A program made the position numbers and the translations under genes. A DNA stretch of 16,671 nt from Entophlyctis helioformis (lineage: Eukaryota > Chytridiomycota > Chytridiomycetes > Chytridiales > Chytriomycetaceae), in the NCBI GenBank assembly GCA_025526915.1, contig JAHLKH010000369.1:1-16671 (forward strand). Direction: 5' to 3'. The notes beneath the pieces were generated by a model. It saw nothing but the letters and a program-made list of their open reading frames with translations. It ran no database searches and had not been told where the DNA came from. Positions 9,582 to 16,671 of the stretch are shown here, one piece after another (within the stretch, counting starts at the first letter, position 1; each line of letters starts with the position of its first letter).

Positions 9582-9764
9582 GTCGCGGGGGGCGTTGTGG
9601 ATAGTGGAAGCGCTCGTTGCGGTGAATGTCGGGCAAAGCGCGTCGGACCAGGTTATGGCCATCAGCTTGGCGCATTGCATGACCCAATGCATCAAACACG
9701 TGCATGACTGCAACAGACGTCAAGGCGGCGAGAAAGCGCATGTATTGGAGTGCATTGGATGGCG

Positions 9765-10772
9765 CTACCCGCGCGGATTAGCGTTCAGCCAGTCGATGAT
9801 GTAGCCATGCCCATTACGGATAGCGCGCTCGGCGCCGTAGTCATTGAACCCCTCGGTGCGGTTGGCGTGCAGCCACTGCACCACCTCAAAGTGGCCATTC
9901 TCGGCCGCAAGGTCCATGGCGCGGGCCGTGCATTCATAGCCGCGTTGATGCAGCCACACCAGCATATCCAGACGCCCACGCTCAGCAGCGCCGTTCATCA
10001 TCAGATGAGAGTAGTACGGGCATCGCGCAGCATGCATCGTCTGCACAATCTCGACATGGCCGCGCTGTGCTGCCAAGTCCATCGCCCTTGTGCCTCGCAT
10101 CGTGGAGTAGCTGCGTAGACGGATCCGGCGTTTGGCGGCGAGGTGCTTGAGCAGAGCCGCATGGCCGCCGAGGATGGCATGCCAGCCAAGAGCGATCGGG
10201 TACTCCATGTCGAGCAGATCGAACCAGCAGTGGCGCATGGGGACCTGGCACAGCTGATTGTCCAAGCTGACACTGACCCTGTTGGTGCTGTACTCGTTGA
10301 TGGCCTTGTTGATGGCCCTGTCCCTGAAGCGGTTGTTGATGCGTGGAAAGCGGTCGCAGAGGCGGTGGTACATGGAGCGCGAGCGGACCAGGGTCATGTC
10401 GTCTTGAAGCAGCTCAACATAGGGCAGCTGATGCAGGTCGCCGCTCCAGTCCATGGCGAGCGCATCCAGCCAGACGGCTCGTATTGCGGCCGCATCCAGC
10501 CGCTCTCGTTCGCTGGGTCTGCTGCACACGAAGCGAGTGAGCGGGCTGACAGACGCGAGGATCATGAGGTGCAGCTCGACGGGCAGGCGGTCCCACTGCG
10601 AGCGGCCGTGGCGAAGCGGCAGGCCGTTGTTGTCGTTGCTGTCGCTCTGGCCATGCCTTGCTGGAATCGTGCAGCCAGAGTCGCGGCTATGAGTAGGCGG
10701 GTGGGCAACCGAAGATGAGGGCTGCTTGGCTGCTGCTGCTGCTGCCAGCAGACCAAACTGTGCACTGCCCAT
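9765..10772 (-). CDS. F-box-like / ankyrin-repeat protein
   Basis: This single exon gives 335 residues from the Met at 10772 (MGSAQFGLLA). After a low-complexity Ala/Ser/His N-terminus, WDRLPVELHLMILASVSPLTRFV resembles an F-box helix. The C-terminal half holds about five degenerate ankyrin units of the style AMDLAAENGHFEVVQWLHANRTEG. Such proteins, frequent in chytrids, amoebae and giant viruses, usually act as substrate adaptors of SCF ubiquitin ligases or as scaffolds; neither role is shown here. An upstream in-frame Met at 10838 would overlap the 3' end of the LRR gene, so the shorter start is preferred. Only 53 bp separate this ATG from the LRR gene's stop, so its promoter must lie within that gene's 3' region. 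Confidence 0.82.
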   Translation of the reverse strand: MGSAQFGLLAAAAAAKQPSSSVAHPPTHSRDSGCTIPARHGQSDSNDNNGLPLRHGRSQWDRLPVELHLMILASVSPLTRFVCSRPSERERLDAAAIRAVWLDALAMDWSGDLHQLPYVELLQDDMTLVRSRSMYHRLCDRFPRINNRFRDRAINKAINEYSTNRVSVSLDNQLCQVPMRHCWFDLLDMEYPIALGWHAILGGHAALLKHLAAKRRIRLRSYSTMRGTRAMDLAAQRGHVEIVQTMHAARCPYYSHLMMNGAAERGRLDMLVWLHQRGYECTARAMDLAAENGHFEVVQWLHANRTEGFNDYGAERAIRNGHGYIIDWLNANPRG

Positions 10773-10825
10773 GATGCTGGTGGAGAAGTGGCACGGAAAT
10801 GTGGCAAGGAAATGTCTATTGTAGA

Positions 10826-12368
10826 TCAGAAAGCACAAGCGGCCACAAGGAGCGACGCAGCAGAGAAGGCAAGGGACAGGCCAGCAGTGGATGCGCTGCT
10901 GAGGATGGGCGACTCGTCGTCGTTGCCGCCAGCGCCGTAGCTGCCATCGGCCTTGGCCTTGGGAGTCTCCTCGCCGCCATAGACGGGCGTGTAGGCAGGC
11001 GCTTGGGGTTGAACGGGCGACGGCTTGGCAACATCACCGCCATATCCAGCATCGCCGGTAGTGGTGGCAGCAGGAGCGACAGAGGTAGTTGCGACGACAA
11101 CAGGTGCGACGGTTGTTGTAACTGGGACGACAGAGGTGGTAGGTGCAATAACAGGCACAGTGGTCGTAGTAGGTGCGACGACAACTGAAGTGGCAGATGC
11201 GATGACGACAGACACGGTGGTCGTGGTAACAGGCACCGCCGACGTGGTGGACGCGACGCTTGGGACAGTGGTCGTCTGGACAGCGGTCGTCTGAACAGCG
11301 GTCGTCGTAGCAGCGGTCGTCGTGCTTGAGGGATCCACACCTGATCCATAGCCACGCAAAGGACATCAGACGATGCTGCTTGCAACGCCAGCCAGAATGA
11401 GATCGTGCGACTTACAGGCAGGAAGCGAGCAGTCTGTGCCAGTGTGGCCCTTGGCAAGGCACACCTGCGTGTTGCCGCCACGGCAGAGCGTGATGGCGTT
11501 GAAGCCGTTGGGGAACGCACCAGACATGCCGGGGTTATTGTCAAAGAATAGGTACAAGAGGCCAGGCAGCTTGGAGAGCGACGCGGGCACAGCGCCGATC
11601 AGCTTGTTGTTGTTGAACTTGATCGAGGAGAGCGTCGACCATGCGCCAAACACGTCCGGCACCTCGCCAGTGAACTGGTTGAACTGGAGCTCACTGACCG
11701 TGCATGCATGGCAGATGAGATTGAACAGATCCCCCGTCAGCATCCGAGAGACGCCACGAACACAGCTACGCTGCAAGTGGCGGCCTTACAAGCCAAAGAG
11801 GTTCTTGAGCTGACCAATCTCTTGCGGGATCTCGCCAGAGAACTGGTTGTTGTCGAGATACAGGTTGGTAAGCGACGTCAGGCTTCCAAGAGCAGCGCCA
11901 GGCAGGGTGCCGTTGAGCTTGTTCTTGTACAGGCTGAGCTGCGTGAGCTTGGTGAGCTTGGAGATGCTGGCGGGGATCGGGCCGCTGAGAGCGTTGTTGT
12001 AGAGCTGCAGCTTGGTGAGCGCCGTGAGCTCAAAGAGACGCTCGTGAATCGTGCCGTTGAGAGCGGCACCCTTGTTGAAGATGTTGCTGGACGGTTGGGT
12101 CGCGGCCAAGGGGGAGCGGATACGAAAGGGGGAGCGAAGATGAGCCATAGCGGCAAGGAGAGCGTGGCAAGGCACGGCAAGACATGGCAAGGCACGGCAA
12201 GGCACGGCAAGGCTCGGCAAGGTGCAAGGCGGCAACGAACACTTGGGTGATGCGGCCAGCAGAGCAGGAGATGCCACTGACAAGGCAGCAGTTGCCGCCA
12301 GCAGGGAAGAACGCCGGGAAGGCGGTTTCCAGCACAGCGCACTCGGGCGAGATGGTTGAGTTGCTCAT
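10826..12368 (-). CDS. LRR surface protein with Thr/Val-rich stalk and GPI-anchor signal
   Basis: Exons 12241-12368, 11790-12086, 11416-11693 and 10826-11340 (introns 154, 96 and 75 nt) join in frame to 405 residues. A cysteine-containing N-cap (CC..SGISC) precedes about six plant-type LRRs of 24 residues (LTKLQLYNNALSGPIPASI pattern). A Cys-rich C-cap follows, then ~120 residues of TTTVP/SVV repeats typical of O-glycosylated wall stalks, and finally a hydrophobic tail (LSLAFSAASLLVAACAF) suited to GPI-anchor addition after a small residue. The protein is probably displayed on the cell surface for recognition or adhesion. Donor 1 (GTTCGT) is unusual but is the only one giving an intact LRR frame. 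Oddly, residues 1-25 are only weakly hydrophobic, so the signal peptide is not convincing; the TATA box nearby argues against a missing upstream exon. Confidence 0.85.
12087..12240. repeat. 10-bp tandem repeat (GGCAAGGCAC) inside LRR gene intron 1
   Basis: About six copies of a 10-bp unit, GGCAAGGCAC with minor variants, run from 12166 to about 12222. They fill the part of the 154-nt intron near its donor; on the coding strand the unit is GTGCCTTGCC. Confidence 0.9.
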
Positions 12369-12423
12369 TGCTTGTGGTGGAGATGCTTGATGGAGCTGAG
12401 GACGGCGGGGAATGCTGAGCAGC

Positions 12424-12430
12424 TTTTATA
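12424..12430 (-). promoter_or_regulatory. TATA box (TATAAAA) of the LRR gene
   Basis: The minus strand reads TATAAAAG 56-62 bp upstream of the LRR-protein ATG. A start site about 30 bp downstream would leave a leader of roughly 30 nt, which supports the annotated start codon. Confidence 0.6.
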
Positions 12431-12607
12431 GTTGGCCACCAAACACCTCATTTGGCCAAAAATGGTAATATGAATCGTGCTCAGCCACGTGTAGAACCAT
12501 GTGTCGGCCACGATGGCATGCTGTTGGCCACGCGGCAGTGGCTCACTTGGTCGTCGACAACGGCAGACAAACCGAGCAATGGCATCCCTCCTGTCTGCCT
12601 GCCAGCG

Positions 12608-13335
12608 ATGAAGTGCAGCACTGGAGCAGCGAGGTCAGATGCGGTCAGATGGCGATTGGACGACGGATTGTGCGGGCATGCAGGAGGGATTGTGTGCATC
12701 CCTGAGAGCGGCAATGCCCCAAAGACTCTGCGCGAGACGATTGAAGACTACACGCATTCGAGCAACATTCTCAAAGAGTGCGTCGTTGTCTGTCTGCCTG
12801 CCTGTTCATCCATCCGCCAGTCTGCCCAATGTCGCATGACTGACAGGACCCACTCCGACAGGATCCACATGATCAAGCAGCCGCTGTGGGACTTTCAGGG
12901 AGTGACCAAGGCGGTCGAGTATTGTGTGCGTGCCACCGGCTTCCCGAACAAGATCACCATCGCGTTTCCAACGACCAACAACAAGGTGTCGGCATTCTCC
13001 AGCCACCCGCTCAGCCGCATGGCCCAGTCGTGCTGGACGTGGTGCCTGCTGGCCGTCACTTGCCTGTGGATCATCTTCCTGCCTCTGTTCTACATCGTCC
13101 GTGAGTGTCGCACTGTGCCTTGCATCCACGTCGTGTGTGTCGGCATGCTCGTGTCTCCTGCCACTGCCCATCATCAACTCACCACTCGCTGGAACTGGCA
13201 GGCAAAAAGGTCAAGACAACGATCGTCAGCGAGTATCCTGTGCTCATCTCTGGCCCGGACTTTTACACCCGCAACTACTACATGATCCAGGGCCACGTTC
13301 TCAGCAGATCGTTCACCACTGTCGATGCCCTCTGA
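12608..13335 (+). CDS. Small membrane protein of unknown function (5' end uncertain)
   Basis: Exons ending at 12777, then 12847-13100 and 13202-13335, join through introns of 69 and 101 nt (GTGCGT...GACAG; GTGAGT...GGCAG). From the Met at 12608 the product has 185 residues. The secure part begins near LRETIEDYTHSSNILKE and runs through AVEYCVRATGFPNKITIAFP, a ~27-residue hydrophobic segment (WTWCLLAVTCLWIIFLPLFYIV), a basic RKKVKT patch and SEYPVLISGPDFYTRNYY. This order (ATN/TGY-type helix, ITxxFP strand, membrane segment, basic stop, then a short aromatic tail) recalls an uncharacterised fungal membrane-protein family I know by pattern only. The N-terminus may have another exon: the 12452-12727 stretch has poor coding character. 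No function is proposed. Confidence 0.6.
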
Positions 13336-13458
13336 CATCTTCACTATGGTCCAAATACAGCCATCGGCTATCTAACAACCGCCTATTAGGTATTGGCACT
13401 TTCATTGTGATACAAATAGTCGAGAGAGGGAGAGGGGAAGAGGGAGAGACAGACGACT
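13336..13458. other. Convergent 3' interval between membrane protein and ferroxidase genes
   Basis: 123 bp separate the two stop codons. The interval has an AT-richer centre (about 13335-13420) and a GAGAGGGAGAGG purine run near 13424-13450. No canonical AATAAA is seen on either strand. Confidence 0.4.
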
Positions 13459-15364
13459 CTAGTTGGTCTTCTTCTTGGGAGCACCGGCAACCTCGCCGCT
13501 GGCGTACCACACAACAGTGGAGAGACCAACGATGGCAGAGATGATGCAGGCAATGAGCGCAATGGTGCCCTTGGTGCCGAAGCCCTCGGGGTACAGCTTG
13601 ATGACCGACTGGCCAGGGAAAGTCGTGGCGTCGTTGAAGCCGGCTGCGTTGCCCGAGATCTTCTGGCCGAGCGCAAGGCACTGGTCGGTCGTCTGCTTGG
13701 GGATCTTGATCTTCTTCTGCATCTCGAGAGGCGCCTCGATGATGATGGCTGCAAGACCGGCCTCCAGATGCCACTCGATGTGGCAGTGGAGCATCCACGC
13801 GCCGGGGTTGTCGGCCATGAAGCGCAGAACAGCATGGCCGCCGCCGGGGATGGCAACCGTGTCACGGCGCGACGGGTTGGCAATGGCGTTGAGCGCGTTC
13901 ATGTACGTGGTGTTGGTCGGGTCAAAGGGAGCGTCAGCAACGAGCGACACCAGCTGGAACTTGTGGCCGTGGAGGTGGAACGGGTGGCGGCCAGCGTCCT
14001 CGTTGTTGATGACAATCTGGATGCCCTCCATGTGGCCCGTGACGATCGTCGGGTGGTTGGGGCCGTACACGGCGGGGTTGGTGGCCAGCTCGCCCATGGT
14101 CATGGCCGTGTACATGGCAGGCACAAGGCCGGCCTTGTAGATCGTGCGGTTGAACGTGCCGTGGTTGACACCGTCCTCAAAGACCTCGAACGTGACGCCG
14201 TAGGTGTGCGACGCCGCAACTGGGTATGCCGGGATCGGAACAACAGGCTCAAACACCGTCTCGTCAAAGAGCATCACGTCGGGCACCTCGGCCTTGGACT
14301 CGAAGAGCGGTGCCGACGGTGCATACTGCAGCGTGCCGTTGATGAGCGGGTTGAGAGCAGGCGGCAGCGTGTCGAACATGGCCGTGTCCATGTCGGCGTG
14401 GATGCGGTAGTTGAAGTTGGTCGTGTTCTTGGTCGTGATGAGGAAGGCGTAGCGTTGCGCAGAGGCGATCGGGAAGATCGGGGCCACGACGGGCTTGATG
14501 TCCTCGCCGTCGACCTCGACAAGCGTCATCTCGTGGTCATCGATGTAAAAGTTGAACGTCGCAATGGCCGACATGCAGATGACGCGCACCAGGTACGTCT
14601 TGCCGGGCAGCACAGACAGAACTGCGTTCGCCTGGTGGTTGATGAGGCCAGACTCGGGCACGGGCTCCTTGCCGGTCGGGTTGAAGATGGACAGGAAGAA
14701 GTCGTTGAGCGGCTTGTGCTCCTGGTGGTACCAGTCTGTGCAGGCAAGGCATGGCCAGGTCGGATCGGTCAGAGTCAGTCACTGGCGTTGGCGCAAGTCG
14801 CATGGCGTGCGAGGACAGCACAGTAGAGGCACAACAGAGGCACAACAGAGGCACAATAGCGCTACTCACCAGAGACAGAGACCACAAGCTCGCCGTCAAA
14901 CGGAATGCCCGACGCCCGTCCGGTTGCGCTGCGCTGCAGGCGGGTGCAGGATCAGCGGTGCACGCAGACCGTCGACGTACTGGCCGTAGCGGTGGCCGTG
15001 GATCCAATAGGTGCCGGTCTGCTGGATGGGGATTTCGTACGTGAACGACGTGCCAGGCACGATGCCGCACTCGGTGACACCGGCCGCACCGTCGTAGTAG
15101 GTGGTGCCGTTCTGGGTACAGGCCGTGCGCATGCAGATCCGTGACGATGTCGAGGCTGTTGCGCACGTTGATGGACCAGCGTGTCGCCGAGCGTGGCCTC
15201 GAGGGCCGGCCGGCGGCCACACGCCGTTGACGCCAATGGCACGGCGCGGATACAGGCCGTCTGGGTTGACGTTGGCGACGTATGTGATGTTCCAGTTGAC
15301 GGTGACGACGGCCGGCCGACGCAGAGGCGGCCAGAGCGGCCAGCGGGACCAGCAGAGCGAGCAT
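13459..15364 (-). CDS. FET3: Fet3-type multicopper ferroxidase, with five apparent +1 frameshifts in exon 1
   Basis: Exon 1 (14870-15364) starts with a signal peptide (MLALLVPLAALAASASA); exon 2 (13459-14735) follows a 134-nt intron. Copper-ligand motifs are all present: LHAHG, WIHGH, HPFHLHGH and HCHIEWHLEAGL, with Leu at the T1 axial position as in yeast Fet3. Acidic residues tied to Fe(II) oxidation are kept: Glu in TGKEPVP (yeast E185) and Asp in NNEDAGRH (yeast D409), which favours ferroxidase over laccase. A C-terminal helix (IALIACIISAIVGLSTVVW) anchors it in the plasma membrane, ending KKKTN. The conserved exon 1 protein is readable only by skipping one base at about 15310-15317, 15204-15214, 15173-15174, 15114-15116 and 14907-14917. 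After removing five bases the exon phase fits the intron exactly and the protein is 588 residues. Sequencing insertions are likelier than decay. Confidence 0.9.
14826..14857. repeat. 11-bp tandem repeat (GAGGCACAACA) in the ferroxidase intron
   Basis: Three near-perfect copies of GAGGCACAACA lie close to the donor end of the 134-nt intron 14736-14869. Confidence 0.85.
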
Positions 15365-15921
15365 GGCGGCAAGGGCGGTTGGCGAGTGTCGAGGCAGGGA
15401 TGGACGGGGACGGCCCGCTGTTTTGTATGCGATCGCTGGCGGCTTGCGTGGCCGGTTCCGTCCTCGCCTCGTCGGCGGTTTTTTGTTTTGCTTGGTGTCT
15501 GCGTGTGTCTTCCTGTGCCGTCGGAACGGCTCGGATCGGAGTCTCTGAATCTCCGCGTGGTTGCGCTGCGTTGAGCGCTGTGCTGAGCGCTGTGTTGAGC
15601 GCAATTCTGCGCGATCTCGGAAGCAAAATCGGCGTGTTGGCGGCAAGTTTGCGCGCGGATCCAGGCGGGCAGAAGCGCGCTATTTATGCCAATGGCGCGC
15701 ATGCCGGAAGTGACTCGCTGCTCGGAACTGCTGCGTCGGCAACGGGCGTGTGGATGCTGTGGATGCGTGTGTGCACCAACGGCCGCTCCGTGTTCAACAG
15801 GCACACGCACGCACGCAAGCACACACAAAGTTTTCTGCGTCTGCGTCGCCGTTTCCGAAACAGCCGGCATTCTTAAGTTGGACGTCTGCCCCCGCTCCGC
15901 TTCCCCGCCCAACACTCTGCC
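15365..15921. promoter_or_regulatory. Divergent FET3/FTR1 promoter
   Basis: This 557-bp interval separates the ferroxidase and permease start codons. A perfect-period repeat places TGAGCGC at 15572, 15584 and 15596, the first two extending to TGAGCGCTGTG. A TATA-like TATTTAT is at 15681-15687 (ATAAATA on the minus strand). CCAAT is at 15689-15693 with TGACT at 15711-15715, an arrangement resembling CCAAT-complex/HapX sites of fungal iron genes. I saw no GATA-type (ATCTGATAA) iron-repressor site. Co-regulation by iron is expected for such pairs but which sites act is inferred. Confidence 0.55.
15572..15602. repeat. 12-bp tandem repeat TGAGCGCTGTG(C/T)
   Basis: Three units at an exact 12-bp period start at 15572, 15584 and 15596; the third is partial. 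Two full units contain the palindrome AGCGCT. The repeat lies in the middle of the FET3/FTR1 promoter interval, about 210 bp from the ferroxidase start and 320 bp from the permease start. Confidence 0.85.
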
Positions 15922-16671
15922 ATGGCTCTGTTCAGCATCCCCATCTTCTTTGTGCTCTTCAGGTGAGCATCTGGCGAGCATCTGGCTGGCTGGCCGACTG
16001 CGCCGCCTGCGTTGTCTGCGCCGACTGCGTTGGTTGCCACGGCCAACTCACACATCCATGTCTGTGCTCGTGCCATCCATGCCGCCTGCCTCTCGAACCG
16101 TCCACCATCCATCTGCCCGTGTGCCCATCTGCCCATCCAACAGAGAAGCCCTCGAGGCCGCCATCATCATCTCGGTGCTGGTGACGCTCATTGGCCAGTT
16201 TGCCGCCGGCTCGCCCCGCTTCGCAAAGATGGCCACCAAGCTGTACCGCCAGGTCGTCTTTGGCACGCTCGCCGGTCTCATCATCTCGCTCGGCCTCGGC
16301 GCTGTGGTTCTGTTCATCTGGTACACCTACGCCGTCGACCTGTGGGCCAAGGCCGAGCTGCTGTGGGAAGGCATCTTCGGTCTCATCGCGTCGCTCATGG
16401 TTGCTGCCACGGCCCTCGCCATGCTGCGCGGATCGCGCATGTACGAAAAGTACCGGGCCAAGCTCACTGCCCAGTTCAATGCCACGGTCGACACCGACGG
16501 CGCTGCCGGTGCTGCCAACGACGATGCCGCCACCATCACCGCGGGCAAGAAGACGGACGCTGCCGGCAACGCTTCCGACTCTGACGACTCTGACTCGTCC
16601 GAGGCCCGCGCGATCAAGAGCCCGCTTGTTGCGCTCTTCTGGCTGCCGTTCATCACCATGCTCCGCGAGGG
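15922..16671 (+). CDS. FTR1: Ftr1-type high-affinity iron permease (3' partial)
   Basis: Exon 1 (15922-15962) encodes MALFSIPIFFVLF and two bases of an Arg codon; exon 2 starts at 16144 after a 181-nt intron (GTGAGC...CAACAG). The junction restores REALE (residues 14-18), the first REXLE iron-binding motif in TM1. Further membrane helices follow (AAIIISVLVTLIGQFAAG, VVFGTLAGLIISLGLGAVVLFIWY, LLWEGIFGLIASLMVAATALAML), including the family's ELLWEGIF element. A long hydrophilic loop rich in Asp and Ser (DSDDSDSSE) precedes the next helix, and the window ends at TMLREG, the start of the second REGLE motif. Ftr1 carries Fe(III) produced by the Fet3 ferroxidase encoded divergently next door, and the two proteins form one plasma-membrane complex in fungi. 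The ATG is set by the short first exon and its hydrophobic start. Downstream helices lie outside the window. Confidence 0.95.

Noticed and set aside
10143..10718. Plus-strand frame opposite the ankyrin gene
   Set aside because: It is a shadow of the minus-strand ankyrin coding exon, with no independent start context or motif.
12499..12705. Frame starting MCRPRWHAVG as first exon of the small membrane protein
   Set aside because: Joining it to the conserved part needs an intron of about 40 nt with a weak donor. It was left as an unproved alternative.
13768..14826. Long plus-strand frame opposite the ferroxidase
   Set aside because: It is antisense to the copper-oxidase core and is full of Val, Arg, Gly and His from codon bias. 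No family features are seen.
14896..15981. Minus-strand frame of 361 codons reaching into the FET3/FTR1 promoter
   Set aside because: Only its pieces AVVTVNWNITYVAN..., QNGTTYYDG... and ...DGLRAPLILH belong to the ferroxidase. The upstream part is promoter DNA translated by chance, and its middle is the wrong frame between frameshifts.

Overview
The window is nuclear DNA from a GC-rich, gene-dense eukaryote. Every multi-exon gene can be assembled with short GT–AG introns (about 48–180 nt), a eukaryotic tRNA-Gly is present, and neighbouring genes lie tens to hundreds of bases apart. A divergent FET3/FTR1 iron-uptake pair points to a fungus. An ankyrin/F-box-like protein, a GPI-type LRR surface protein and secreted S41 peptidase make an early-diverging zoosporic (chytrid-like) fungus my best guess; that placement is inference.

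Layout, left to right. (1) <1–1868 +: DEAD-box RNA helicase of the Rrp3/DDX47 type, 5' end outside the window. (2) 1923–2961 −: DNA-3-methyladenine glycosylase (Mag/AlkA type), convergent with gene 1 and divergent from gene 3. (3) 3201–4349 +: orphan type I membrane protein with a PPxY motif in its tail. (4) 4634–4704 −: tRNA-Gly(GCC). (5) Four genes in tandem on the minus strand: secreted S41 peptidase-like protein (5276–8149), 7-TM protein (8685–9581), F-box-like/ankyrin protein (9765–10772), LRR protein with Thr-rich stalk and GPI signal (10826–12368). (6) ~12608–13335 +: small membrane protein of unknown function. (7) 13459–15364 −: Fet3-type multicopper ferroxidase whose first exon carries five apparent +1 frameshifts. 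(8) 15922–>16671 +: Ftr1-type iron permease, cut by the window edge inside its second REGLE motif.

The clearest functional unit is the ferroxidase/permease pair: Fet3 oxidises Fe(II) and hands Fe(III) to Ftr1 in the plasma membrane. The two are transcribed away from each other over a 557-bp interval that contains a perfect-period 12-bp repeat. Genes 3 and the S41, 7-TM and LRR genes together encode secreted, membrane or wall-anchored products. No mobile element, CRISPR or prokaryotic system is seen. The signals most worth checking are the clustered frameshifts in the ferroxidase, the different tandem repeats inside the introns, the concentration of CACGTG boxes between genes, and several orphan surface proteins.
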